From NCBI GenBank assembly GCA_004138175.2, contig RYFE02000005.1, forward strand, positions 124,001 through 188,000: a stretch of 64,000 bases of DNA, given 5' to 3'. Positions within the stretch are counted from its first letter, which is position 1; each line of letters starts with the position of its first letter. Source of the DNA: Chloroflexales bacterium ZM16-3. GTDB taxonomy: Bacteria; Chloroflexota; Chloroflexia; Chloroflexales; Chloroflexaceae. The notes under the pieces are model-generated. The model did no database searches. It saw nothing but the letters and a program-made list of their open reading frames with translations, and had not been told where the DNA came from. This document shows, piece after piece, positions 36,236 to 44,608 of this stretch. A program made the position numbers and the translations under genes.

Positions 36236-37114
36236 ATGAGTGTCTCCTCTCCCCCCGCAGACCAGCGGGTGATTGGTCGCCTCGGCAGCCGCAGGGCGCG
36301 CCGCCGGATCTCGCCCTGGCTGGTTCTTCCCCTCGCCCTGATCATCGCCGCCGGCGGCTTTCTGGCCTGGCGGACATTCGGCACCAGCAGCGCGCCCGCC
36401 ATCAGCGTGAGCACCGCCACGGTATCCAGCGGCAGCCTGAGCGTTAGCGTCTCGGGCAGCGGCTCGGTTGCGCCATCGCAGACCCGCGACCTCGCCTTTG
36501 CCGTCTCCGGCACGGTCGCCGAGGTGTCTGTGCAGGTCGGCGATACGGTCAGCGCCGGGCAGTCCTTGGCCAGTCTGGACATCCAGGAGCTCCAGATGGC
36601 GGTCGCCCAGGCCGAGGTCGAGACGACCATGCGCGAGGAGCACAGCCTGTCGCTCGACGGCAGCGCCGACGACTTCAGCGTGATCAACCAGCAGGACATG
36701 CTCGACACGGTGACTCAGACCACACAGATGCTGACGCTCTTCCTGGCGGCGATCGCCGGGATCTCGCTGCTGGTAGGCGGGATCGGGATCATGAACATCA
36801 TGCTGGTGTCGGTGCGCGAGCACACCCGCGAGATCGGGCTGCGCAAGGCGCTGGGCGCGCGCGAGGGCGACATCATGCGCCAGTTCCTCTTCGAGTCGCT
36901 GGCCCTGAGCGGGGTGGGCGGGCTGGTCGGCCTGGCCCTCGGCTCGGCCATCGCCCTGGGGGTGAGCGCGAGCGGGCTGATGACGGCCAGCCTGAGCTGG
37001 GACGTGGCCCTGCTGGCCTTCGGCTTCGCCCTGGCGGTCGGCCTCTTCTTCGGGATCGCCCCGGCCCGCAGCGCGGCCCGGCTCGACCCGATCGTGGCGC
37101 TGCGCTACGAGTAA
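36236..37114 (+). CDS. MacA::MacB in-frame deletion fusion
   Basis: This 292-residue protein joins two halves of different genes. Residues 1-125 are a membrane-fusion protein N-terminus (transmembrane anchor 25-45, then lipoyl-like 'FAVSGTVAEVSVQVGDTVSAG'). From about residue 126 it is the C-terminus of a MacB/FtsX permease ('DFSVINQQDMLDTVTQTTQ', 'GGIGIMNIMLVSVREHTREIG', 'LDPIVALRYE'). A normal locus has macA, a separate ATPase gene and macB, so the MFP body, the ATPase and the MacB N-terminus are missing. A good RBS (GGAGG) precedes the ATG. It is either a recent deletion product or an assembly collapse; a working efflux pump is unlikely. Confidence 0.85.
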   Translation: MSVSSPPADQRVIGRLGSRRARRRISPWLVLPLALIIAAGGFLAWRTFGTSSAPAISVSTATVSSGSLSVSVSGSGSVAPSQTRDLAFAVSGTVAEVSVQVGDTVSAGQSLASLDIQELQMAVAQAEVETTMREEHSLSLDGSADDFSVINQQDMLDTVTQTTQMLTLFLAAIAGISLLVGGIGIMNIMLVSVREHTREIGLRKALGAREGDIMRQFLFESLALSGVGGLVGLALGSAIALGVSASGLMTASLSWDVALLAFGFALAVGLFFGIAPARSAARLDPIVALRYE

Positions 37115-37120
37115 ACTTCA

Positions 37121-37197
37121 GATTGGTTTGCCAAAATCTGCCAGCGAAGCTGGCAGATTTTGGCAAACCAATCCAGGTTTCAGGGCGGCAGCCCTGA
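37121..37197. repeat. Composite two-hairpin repeat, copy 3
   Basis: A 25-bp perfect stem (37121-37145 with 37149-37173, loop GAA) is followed after 6 bases by TCAGGGCGGCAGCCCTGA (37180-37197). Compared with the other two copies, position 2 and its partner changed together (T-A to C-G). It lies between convergent genes and may terminate both. Confidence 0.75.
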
Positions 37198-37200
37198 CGC

Positions 37201-37665
37201 CTACAGCGGGATCTTCTTCTTGAGGAAATCCTCAAGTGCCGACTGGCGCCCCTTCGGCACATCGGCCACCGGGATGGCCATAATCGGCCCGCTGTCGAGG
37301 ACGAGCACATAGCAGCCCACCACCTTGCGCCACTCCTTAAAGCGTGACCAGATCAGGGTGCTGGCCCCGCGCGAGGTGCTCATGCGCAGCTCCTCGTCGC
37401 CAAACTCGTAGCGGGTCTGTAGAAAGTAGGGCTGCTCGGGGTTGCGGCTGCCCGCGAAGGCGTTGGCCAGCCCCAGGATCATGTAGATGCCGAAGGGCAC
37501 CCAGCCTACCACCAGCAACATAATGTCGATATTCATCGTGTAGGTGAGCGCGGTGAGCGCGGCGGCGGTGACGGCGTAGAAGTAGAAGCTGGGGCGCTGG
37601 AAGTGGCGCAGCAGCGAGAGCTGAAAGAACTGCGGCGGCTGTAGGCGCGCCTCGACGACGATCAT
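37201..37665 (-). CDS. YcxB-like domain protein
   Basis: This 154-residue protein has two central hydrophobic helices (about 28-70) and a C-terminal YcxB-like segment: 'YEFGDEELRMSTSRGASTLIW', condensed to the Gly-Asp-Glu strand and the W-x-x-F-KEW part, then 'PVADVPKGRQSALEDFLKKKI'. YcxB domains are of unknown function. It is divergent from the dehydratase-like gene at 37796. Confidence 0.65.
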   Translation of the reverse strand: MIVVEARLQPPQFFQLSLLRHFQRPSFYFYAVTAAALTALTYTMNIDIMLLVVGWVPFGIYMILGLANAFAGSRNPEQPYFLQTRYEFGDEELRMSTSRGASTLIWSRFKEWRKVVGCYVLVLDSGPIMAIPVADVPKGRQSALEDFLKKKIPL

Positions 37666-37730
37666 GGCAGGGCTCCTCGGATGACGGGCGGGCGATGCCG
37701 CCTATTATACCCGCTTCGCCGCGTGCTATA

Positions 37731-37771
37731 GTAAGGGCGCAGCAGCCGCGTCGCGGCTGCTGCGCCCTTAC
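37731..37771. repeat. 20-bp perfect hairpin in a divergent promoter region
   Basis: Arms 37731-37750 and 37752-37771 pair perfectly. Unlike the other hairpins it lies upstream of both flanking genes (starts 37665 minus, 37796 plus), so it cannot terminate either. It would form in the 5' leader of the plus-strand gene. Confidence 0.6.
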
Positions 37772-37795
37772 GTCTCCATCCCAGCGAGGATAGCT

Positions 37796-38761
37796 ATGCA
37801 AGAGTCTCTGGCGATCAGCCTGGATGATGTGCGCGCGGCGGCCGAGCGCCTGCGCGGCGTGGCCCACCGCACGCCCGTCCACACCAGCCGCACCCTGGAC
37901 GCGCTGGCCGGGCGCGAGCTGTTCTTAAAGTGCGAGAGCTTCCAGCGCGGCGGGGCCTTCAAGTTCCGCGGGGCCTACAACGCCATCTCCCGGCTCGGGC
38001 CAGCCGAGCGGGCCGCCGGGGTCGCCGCCTTCAGCAGCGGGAACCACGCCCAGGGCGTGGCGCTGGCCGCCCAGATCCTCGGCGTCCCGGCGGTGATCTG
38101 TATGCCCGACGACGCCCCGCCGGTGAAGCTGGCCGCCACCAAGGGCTACGGCGCCGAGGTGGTGATCTATGAGCGATCCACCGCCGACCGCGAGGCGTTC
38201 GCCCGCGCCATCGCCGAGCGGCGTGGCATGACCCTCATCCCACCCTATGACCATCCCCACATTATCGCGGGCCAGGGCACCGCAGCTCTGGAGCTGCTTG
38301 AGGATGTGCCCGACCTCGACGCCCTAATAACTCCCGTCGGCGGCGGCGGGCTGCTTGGCGGCTGCTGCGTGGCCGCCAAGGGGCTGCGCCCCGACATCCG
38401 CATCTTCGGCGTGGAGACCGAGGGCGCCGATGATGTGCGCCAATCCCTGGAGCGCGGCGAGCGGGTGAGCATCGCCCCGCCAGCCACCATCGCCGACGGC
38501 ATCCGCACCCTGTCGCCCGGCCGGCTGACCTTCCCGATCATGCGCCAGCACGTCGAGCGGGTGCTCGTGGTGAGCGACGACGCGGTGCTGGCGGCCCTGC
38601 GCCTGCTCATCTTGCGGCTCAAGCTGGTGGCCGAGCCGACCGGGGCCGTGGCTCTGGCCGCCACGCTCGACGGCCTGCTCCCCGACGAGTGTCGGCGGGT
38701 CGGCGTCATTATCAGCGGCGGCAACCTCGACCCCTCGCTCATGGCGCGGCTCTGGGGGTGA
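37796..38761 (+). CDS. Threonine/serine dehydratase-like PLP enzyme
   Basis: This 321-residue fold-type II PLP enzyme has the PLP lysine in 'RGGAFKFRGAYNAI', substrate loop 'FSSGNHAQGVALAA' and glycine loop 'VGGGGLLGGC'. It lacks the C-terminal ACT-like regulatory domains of biosynthetic IlvA, as in catabolic threonine dehydratases and serine racemases. It deaminates or racemises a hydroxy amino acid; which one cannot be told. ATG 37796 follows a GCGAGGA. Confidence 0.88.
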   Translation: MQESLAISLDDVRAAAERLRGVAHRTPVHTSRTLDALAGRELFLKCESFQRGGAFKFRGAYNAISRLGPAERAAGVAAFSSGNHAQGVALAAQILGVPAVICMPDDAPPVKLAATKGYGAEVVIYERSTADREAFARAIAERRGMTLIPPYDHPHIIAGQGTAALELLEDVPDLDALITPVGGGGLLGGCCVAAKGLRPDIRIFGVETEGADDVRQSLERGERVSIAPPATIADGIRTLSPGRLTFPIMRQHVERVLVVSDDAVLAALRLLILRLKLVAEPTGAVALAATLDGLLPDECRRVGVIISGGNLDPSLMARLWG

Positions 38762-38878
38762 TAGCGCATTGCGGGCTTGGCGCATCGCATCCTGATGCGC
38801 CAAACCCGTAATCGATCATCTGAAATTTCATCTCACCTGTGCTATCATGATGTCGTACAGCATAGGAAGGAGGCGCTG

Positions 38879-39667
38879 ATGGACTCGCCATTTCCTGGGA
38901 TGAACCCCTATCTCGAAGCGCCGAGCATGTGGCCGGATGTGCATCATGAGCTGATCGCGATCATACGCGACCAGATCCAGAGGAAGCTCTCGCCAGCATA
39001 CCGTGCGGTGATCACACCCTACGCAGTCTTCGAGAGCATCGAGATCGCGCCGGTGCGGCGGGTTGTGCCGGATGTGGCGATTATCGAGCGCGAGCCGTTT
39101 GGGTCGGCCAGCGGCGACGCTGTGGCGATTGAGGCTGCGCCGCTCACGCTGCCGGCCGTTATGACGGTGCCGGTTGAGTACGCCCGCATCGAGATCCGCA
39201 CCGTGCGCGACCAGGTGCTGATCACCGCTATCGAGCTGCTGTCGCCGGCAAACAAGCGCGCCGGTCGCGATGGGGCAGACGCCTACGAGACGAAGCGCCA
39301 GGAGATCTTCTCTAGCATGGCGCACCTGCTAGAGATCGACCTGCTGCGCAGCGGCACGCGACCGCAGGTGGCGCGCCCGCTGCCGGACGCGCCCTATTTC
39401 ATCTTCCTCAGCCGCGTGCAGCGTCGCCCCACCATCGAGATCTGGCCGCTGTCGCTGCGCGAGCCGATCAAGCCCGTGCCTGTGCCGCTGCGCCACCCCG
39501 ACCCGGCGGTGGCGCTCGATCTCGGCGATGCTATCCACGAGGCGTACCGCCGCGCCCGCTACGACTTGGAGATCGACTACAGCGAGCCGCCACCGCCGCC
39601 TAATCTCTCTGCCGATGATGCCGCATGGCTTGACACGCACCTGCGCGAGCGTGGGCTGCGCGCCTGA
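38879..39667 (+). CDS. DUF4058 family protein
   Basis: This 262-residue protein opens with 'SPFPGMNPYLEAPSMWPDVH', the hallmark of DUF4058 proteins common in cyanobacteria and Chloroflexota. Later motifs are 'RRVVPDVAIIE', 'IELLSPANKR' and 'YFIFLSRVQRRPTIEIWPL' (condensed). The PDV-x(n)-E-LSPxNK layout recalls PD-(D/E)XK-like folds, but activity is unproven. ATG 38879 lies after GGAAGGAGG. Confidence 0.88.
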   Translation: MDSPFPGMNPYLEAPSMWPDVHHELIAIIRDQIQRKLSPAYRAVITPYAVFESIEIAPVRRVVPDVAIIEREPFGSASGDAVAIEAAPLTLPAVMTVPVEYARIEIRTVRDQVLITAIELLSPANKRAGRDGADAYETKRQEIFSSMAHLLEIDLLRSGTRPQVARPLPDAPYFIFLSRVQRRPTIEIWPLSLREPIKPVPVPLRHPDPAVALDLGDAIHEAYRRARYDLEIDYSEPPPPPNLSADDAAWLDTHLRERGLRA

Positions 39668-39670
39668 GCC

Positions 39671-39844
39671 CCAATACTTTTCGAATAAAGAGCCTGCCGC
39701 CGCCCGACCCTCACCCCCTAGCCCCCTCTCCCTTAAAGGGAGAGGGGGAACCGGAAGCGTTCTGCTGCGGAATCTCCCCTCTCCCCTTGTGGGAGAGGGG
39801 CTGGGGGTGAGGGGGAAATGCCGATACTATTCGTAAAGTATTGG
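39671..39844. mobile_element. 174-bp element of nested inverted repeats
   Basis: The outer arms CCAATACTTTTCGAATA (39671-39687) and its complement at 39828-39844 match 16 of 17. Inside is a second long inverted repeat, CCCTCACCCCCTAGCCCCCT (39708-39727) against AGGGGCTGGGGGTGAGGGG (39796-39815). Small CTCCCTTAAAGGGAG and CTCCCCTTGTGGGAG stems lie within. It sits between convergent genes. A partial relative lies at 52536-52575. Confidence 0.65.
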
Positions 39845-39874
39845 CCTTAGCCCGCGCTCCTCCCGCCTGCGATC

Positions 39875-41476
39875 TTATGCTGCGCGCCCGGCCAGCGCGT
39901 CTTCCGCCGTGAGCCAGCCGCTGCCGGGGAAGAGCCGCGCCACCTGCGGCGCGAAGAGGGGCGAGCTGCTCAGCACGGCTTGCGGCGTGCCCTGCGCCAC
40001 CAGCCCGCCGCGCCCCAGCACCAGCACGCGGTCGGCCACCGTGGCCACAAACTCAACGTCGTGCGTCACCAGCAGGATGGCCGCCCCCGCATTCCGCCAC
40101 TGGCGCAGCAGGGCGGCCAGCCCGGCCTTGGCCGCGTAGTCAAGCCCGCGCGTCGGCTCGTCGAGCAGCAGCCCGCCCGGCCTGGTCACGGTGATCGCGC
40201 CCAGGGCCACCCGCTGGCGCTCGCCGACGCTCAGGTCGCGCGGGTAGCGCTCGGCCATGGCGGACATGCCGAGCTGCCCGAGCAGCTCTGCCACCTGGCC
40301 GTGCTCGGCCTGGCCGTGGTTGTGCAGGGTGCTGCGCAGCTCATCGGCCACGCTGTCGGCAAAGAGCAGGCTGTCGGACTCCTGGGGAAGACAGGCCATC
40401 TCGCGGCTGATCGCCGCCACCGGACGCCCCAGGGCGGATCGGCCTGCGATCCGCACGCTGCCCCGGCGGGGCCGCAGCAGCCCGACAATACAGCGCAGCA
40501 GGGTGCTCTTGCCCACGCCGTTGCGGCCCATCAGCACGGCGATCTCGCCCGGCCAGATGGTCAGGCTGATGTCGGTCAGCACCGGCGCGCTGCCGTAGCC
40601 CGCCTCCAGGCCGACAACCTCTAGGTAGGCCGGGTCGCTGCGCGGCGGGGCGACCGGCGGCGCGGGTCGCGGCGTCGGCGCGACCGCGCTGGCAAAGCGC
40701 CGGGCCTCCTTCACGCTGAGCGGGAGCGGCTCCCAGCCGTAGGCCCGCCCCACCATCACCACTGGCGGGCTATCTGTCACCTGGGACAGCACCGCGCGCG
40801 GCGGGCCAGAGATCGCGCCGCCAATATCGTCCAGGGCGATCACCTGGTCGGCGAAGGGCAGCACGCGCTCAACCCGATGCTCGACCAGCACGATGGTCAG
40901 GCCGAGGTCTCCGTTGAGCCGCACCAGCGCCTGAAGCACCTCTTCTGCCGACTGGGGATCGAGCTGGCTGGTCGGCTCGTCGAGGGCCAGCACCGCCGGG
41001 CGCAGGGCCAGGGCAGAGGCGATCGCCACCCGCTGGCGCTCGCCCCCCGAGAGCGTGTGCAGCTCACGGTCGCGCAGGCGGGCCAGATCCAGCAGGTCGA
41101 GCACCTCCTCAACCCGCAGGCGCATCTCCTCGCGCGGCAGGCCGGCGTGCTCCAGCGCAAAGGCGATCTCGTCCTCGACCCGGTCGAGCACAAACTGCGC
41201 CTCCGGGCTCTGGAAGACCATCCCGACGTGGCGGCTCATCACGCGCGGGCCGAGGGCGATCGGGTCGTGGCCGAGGACGCGCACGGTGCCGGCGATCTCG
41301 CCGCCGCTGAAGTGCGGCACTAGCCCGTTAATGCAGCGCAGCAGCGTGGACTTGCCGCTGCCCGAGGGGCCGATGATCAGGGTGAAGCTGCCCGCCGGGA
41401 TGCTGAGGCTCACCTCGTCTAGGCAGCGATCCTCATGGTCGGGGTAGCTATAGCTCAGACGGTCAATGCTAATCAT
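39875..41476 (-). CDS. ECF transporter ATPase with two fused ATP-binding domains
   Basis: This 533-residue protein contains two ABC ATPase domains in tandem (about 1-240 and 275-520). Walker A motifs are 'GPSGSGKSTLLRC' and 'GRNGVGKSTLLRC', signatures 'LSGGERQRVAIA' and 'LSVGERQRVALG', and Walker B 'VLALDEPTSQLD' and 'GLLLDEPTRGLD'. This fused A-A' form powers energy-coupling-factor vitamin or cobalt importers. Its ATG overlaps the stop of the T component by four bases, and it is the last gene of the riboswitch-led operon. Confidence 0.93.
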   Translation of the reverse strand: MISIDRLSYSYPDHEDRCLDEVSLSIPAGSFTLIIGPSGSGKSTLLRCINGLVPHFSGGEIAGTVRVLGHDPIALGPRVMSRHVGMVFQSPEAQFVLDRVEDEIAFALEHAGLPREEMRLRVEEVLDLLDLARLRDRELHTLSGGERQRVAIASALALRPAVLALDEPTSQLDPQSAEEVLQALVRLNGDLGLTIVLVEHRVERVLPFADQVIALDDIGGAISGPPRAVLSQVTDSPPVVMVGRAYGWEPLPLSVKEARRFASAVAPTPRPAPPVAPPRSDPAYLEVVGLEAGYGSAPVLTDISLTIWPGEIAVLMGRNGVGKSTLLRCIVGLLRPRRGSVRIAGRSALGRPVAAISREMACLPQESDSLLFADSVADELRSTLHNHGQAEHGQVAELLGQLGMSAMAERYPRDLSVGERQRVALGAITVTRPGGLLLDEPTRGLDYAAKAGLAALLRQWRNAGAAILLVTHDVEFVATVADRVLVLGRGGLVAQGTPQAVLSSSPLFAPQVARLFPGSGWLTAEDALAGRAA

Positions 41477-42531
41477 TGCGATCCTTTTGTAATTTTGCTT
41501 TTTGCATTAACCCTGGGGCGCAGGCGCACGAGCAGCGGGGCCAGCAGGCCCAGCAGCGCGGTCGCCAGCAGTGGGTCAAATGGGGGCGCGCGCAGGGTAG
41601 GGTAGGTCACATAGAAGAGGCTCTGGCGCGCGGGCCAGGGCAGCAGCAGCGCGGCCAGGGCCAGCCCCGCGCCGCCGAGGGCCAGCGCGTCGTAGCGCCC
41701 CCAGCGGTAGATGCGGTAGTGGGTTCGCGGCGTGCGCCGCCCGGCGACATACAGAACTGCCAGCGTCATGGCCGCCCCGAGCAAGATCAGGGCCGCGCCG
41801 ACCAGATCCTGGCCCCAGGCGACCCGCAGCAGCACCCCGGCGAAGGCGCTGGCCAGGCCGCCGGCCAGCAGCAGGCGCAGCCGCTCGGGCGGGCGGGCGG
41901 CGGCGAATCCGCGTGCGGCGAGCGCCTCGGCCAGCTGGAGCGCCCGCTCCAGGCCGCCGATCAGCAGCGGCAGCAGCAGCGGCAGCCCGTCGCGCCAGCT
42001 GCGCATCTGGTGCCCGCGCAGCTGCTGGGCCTCGCGCACCTGGCGGGCCTGGCGTATGGTCAGCGGCACGTAGGTGACGGCGATGGCGACAACCACGGCC
42101 AGCGGGTAGAAGGCCCGTGGGACGAGGCGCAGCAGCGCGCCCACGGGCAGGGCCGACCCGAAGGCGGCGAAGGCGGCGATCAGCGCGCCCAGGGCCAGGC
42201 CGTTGGTCATCCCGTAGGCCAGCGCCTCCAGCGTGATCGGCCCGCCTAGCAGCGGCCAGCTCGCGGGCAGCCGCAGCATCACCGTGTCGCCGTAGTGGAC
42301 GCTGACCGCGTTGAACAGGCCGCTGATGGTGACCGCAAAGGCGGCGAAGAGGATCGGGTCGATCGGGCGCGTCCGCCCTGCCGGGCGCTCGATCTCGGCG
42401 ACGAGCGCCAGGGCCAGCAGGATCAGCAGCAGGTAGAGCGGGTTGCGCGTGATCGTGATCGCGCTGATCGCCACGGCGAGCCAGGCGACCCAGCTGATCG
42501 GGTGGAGCGCGGGGCTGGATGCAGGGTTCAC
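41473..42531 (-). CDS. ECF transporter transmembrane T component
   Basis: This 352-residue membrane protein has about seven hydrophobic segments and the T-component coupling motif region 'ALAARGFAAARPPERLR' (the A-R-G signature). It links the S component to the ATPases. I set the start at GTG 42531, whose GTGA overlaps the stop of the S-component gene; the frame stays open to 42939, but that extension overlaps the upstream gene and has no protein-like character. It overlaps the ATPase gene by ATGA. Confidence 0.88.
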   Translation of the reverse strand: MNPASSPALHPISWVAWLAVAISAITITRNPLYLLLILLALALVAEIERPAGRTRPIDPILFAAFAVTISGLFNAVSVHYGDTVMLRLPASWPLLGGPITLEALAYGMTNGLALGALIAAFAAFGSALPVGALLRLVPRAFYPLAVVVAIAVTYVPLTIRQARQVREAQQLRGHQMRSWRDGLPLLLPLLIGGLERALQLAEALAARGFAAARPPERLRLLLAGGLASAFAGVLLRVAWGQDLVGAALILLGAAMTLAVLYVAGRRTPRTHYRIYRWGRYDALALGGAGLALAALLLPWPARQSLFYVTYPTLRAPPFDPLLATALLGLLAPLLVRLRPRVNAKSKITKGSQ

Positions 42532-43352
42532 AGCGGCTCCCCCGCCGACTCTGGCCGGATCACAAAGGCGAAGCGCCGGGCGAAGCGGCGCAGGGCGCGC
42601 AGGATCGGCCCGCCGAAGGCGGCCAGCAGCAGGGCGTTGCCCAGGCTGCCCGCCACATCCCAGATCAGCGAGGTCGTCAGGTAGAAGGCCAGGTAGCGCT
42701 GAATGATCGCGCCCAGGCCAATCCCAGCCTGGTAGTGCTGGTCGAGCGGGCCGCTGGCGAACGGCCAGAACCAGAGGTTCATAATCGCCCCGTAGCCAAA
42801 GCCCCAGAGCGCCCCGAACGCCGCCAGCAGCAGCGTCTCGGCCCGGCTGCCCTGGTCGCCGAGGGCGCGGATCGGCCAGCGACAGAGCGGCGCGCTCAGG
42901 CCGACCCAGCCCGCCGTGAGCATCTGGTACGGCATCCACGGCCCGATCCCGCCGGTGATCAGCGCCGAGACCACCAGGGTCATCGCGCCCATCAGGAAGC
43001 CGAAGCTGCCGCCGAACAGGTAGCCGGTCAGGATGATCAGCACGAAGATTGGCGAGAAGCCGCCGGGCAGCGGCAGGGCCACGTCGATCAGACGCAGGAT
43101 GGCGTTCATCGCGACCAGCACGCCCAGCAGGGCCACCAGCAGGGCGTGCTCGGCGGCGCGCTGCGCCTCCAGCAGCAGCGTAACAAAGCTCATGCCGACG
43201 ATCATCGTCAGCAGCACAGGCGCATCCTCTGCGTGGGCCACGCCGGTACCGCTCGCGGCCAGCGTCGGCAGCCAGAACGGGTAGAGGAAGGCGACAACGC
43301 CAATCAGCGTTGTCAGCATAATAGTCACGCCACTTAGCAGCCGGTCGCGCAT
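42528..43352 (-). CDS. ECF transporter substrate-specific S component, probably cobalamin
   Basis: This 274-residue protein has about seven to eight hydrophobic helices. 'GYLFGGSFGFLMGAMTLVVS' and 'GIGPWMPYQMLTAGWVGL' resemble the long-helix region of ECF S components. Alone the sequence does not fix the ligand; cobalamin is inferred from the riboswitch upstream and the intrinsic-factor-like genes in the same operon. ATG 43352 is preceded by GAGGAG and lies 1 bp after the preceding stop. Confidence 0.8.
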   Translation of the reverse strand: MRDRLLSGVTIMLTTLIGVVAFLYPFWLPTLAASGTGVAHAEDAPVLLTMIVGMSFVTLLLEAQRAAEHALLVALLGVLVAMNAILRLIDVALPLPGGFSPIFVLIILTGYLFGGSFGFLMGAMTLVVSALITGGIGPWMPYQMLTAGWVGLSAPLCRWPIRALGDQGSRAETLLLAAFGALWGFGYGAIMNLWFWPFASGPLDQHYQAGIGLGAIIQRYLAFYLTTSLIWDVAGSLGNALLLAAFGGPILRALRRFARRFAFVIRPESAGEPL

Positions 43353-43353
43353 C

Positions 43354-44520
43354 TTAGGCTCCTCTACGGGTGCGCACGAAGGCCAGGGCCAGCGCGATGG
43401 CACCACTGATGATCAGGAACCAGAAGATCGCCCCGCTGCTGCCGGTGTCCGCCGTCGCTGCCGCTGGTGCCGCTGGTGCCTCCGCTGCCTCAACCACCGC
43501 CACCGCAACAGGTTGCGGCGTGGCTGAAGCGAGCACCTGCGGCGCAGGTGCAGGAGTTGCCGGGGGCGCAACCCCGGCGACCAGCGGCAGCCAGACCGGG
43601 CCGGCCGTCGGTGACGCCGCCGCCCCGCCCGCCGCCGGAGCTGCGGGCGTCTCCGTTACCGCTATGGGGAGATCCAGCGCAGCCACGGGCATGGGGCTGT
43701 CGGTCGGCGGCGGGATGTCGGTCGGCGGATCAGTGGGCATGGCAGTTGGCGTGTCGGTCGGCATGAGGGGCGTATCAGTTGGCAGCGGGAGAGTAGCTGT
43801 CGGCGTCGCGCTCGGCGTCACGCTCGGCAGCGGGACAGTGGCCGTTACCGTTGCGCTCGGCGTATTGCTCGCCACTGGCCTGATGATCGGCTGCGGGGCA
43901 ACTGCTGGCGGCGAGGTTGGTTGTGGGGTCGGGCTTGGAGATTGCGTAGCTGTGGCCGTCAATGTGACTGTAGGTATTGCCGTTGCGGTGACAGTAGGCG
44001 TCGGCGTAGCCGGGGGCACACAGATCTCATCAAAGGTGATCGGCGGGGGGGAAACGCCGACGCCGACGCCGCCCGGCCCCCACGACCAGCCCTCAACCGC
44101 ACCGTCGCGCACAGTATAACCGCTGCCCCCTCCATTGGCGATGGCCCAGCCGCTCGTGCCAAGGTGGTAGTAGGCCCAGTAGCTACAGGTCTCTCCAGGC
44201 GCGAGCGTACACTGGCAGAAGCACGCCTCGCCAGGGTAGTCGCACCCCTCCTGCTCAACCTTACAGACCGCCGTGCCCTGGCCGGGCTCATAGGCGGTGA
44301 TCGTGGTCAGCCCCGAGTCGCGCAGCACCTCCTCGCCGGTCGCCTCGCCATCAGGGCCAAGATCGACACACGCCTGGTAGGTCGATCCGTCGCCGAATCG
44401 CACGACAATCCCTGCCTGAGCCGTCGAAGATTGAGCTGCCTGCACCGCAGGCCGTGGCGCGATCAGCCCGCTGACCAGGGCCAGGCTGCTAAGGATGATG
44501 AAGATCTGAAATGTTCGCAT
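43354..44520 (-). CDS. Secreted DUF4430 (transcobalamin C-domain-like) protein on a stalk
   Basis: This 388-residue protein has a signal peptide (about 1-28) and a compact Cys-rich domain (about 35-165: 'VVRFGDGSTYQACVDLGPDG', 'EVLRDSGL', 'GTSGWAIANGGG'). The domain resembles DUF4430, the fold of the C-terminal domain of intrinsic factor and transcobalamin. A long Pro/Thr/Ser stalk (170-355) and a C-terminal transmembrane helix with RTRRGA follow, so it is cell-surface anchored. With the toroid protein upstream it probably captures cobalamin for the ECF importer. Confidence 0.8.
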   Translation of the reverse strand: MRTFQIFIILSSLALVSGLIAPRPAVQAAQSSTAQAGIVVRFGDGSTYQACVDLGPDGEATGEEVLRDSGLTTITAYEPGQGTAVCKVEQEGCDYPGEACFCQCTLAPGETCSYWAYYHLGTSGWAIANGGGSGYTVRDGAVEGWSWGPGGVGVGVSPPPITFDEICVPPATPTPTVTATAIPTVTLTATATQSPSPTPQPTSPPAVAPQPIIRPVASNTPSATVTATVPLPSVTPSATPTATLPLPTDTPLMPTDTPTAMPTDPPTDIPPPTDSPMPVAALDLPIAVTETPAAPAAGGAAASPTAGPVWLPLVAGVAPPATPAPAPQVLASATPQPVAVAVVEAAEAPAAPAAATADTGSSGAIFWFLIISGAIALALAFVRTRRGA

Positions 44521-44608
44521 CTGGGTACATTTGGAGGGTCAAGGGAGGGACAACCTCCCTTGAAAACCCTCCCCCTTTTCACTACGGGGTGCCCACACGG
44601 GGGTGCCC

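Noticed and set aside
39700-39815. CRISPR-like array from repeated CCCTCACCCC/GGGGTGAGGG
   Set aside because: The units are inverted, not direct, with no regular spacers and no cas genes in the window.
41473-42939. 488-residue form of the ECF T component
   Set aside because: The first 136 residues overlap the S-component gene in another frame and are Arg/Pro/Gly-rich. The GTG at 42531 with a GTGA overlap is the better start.
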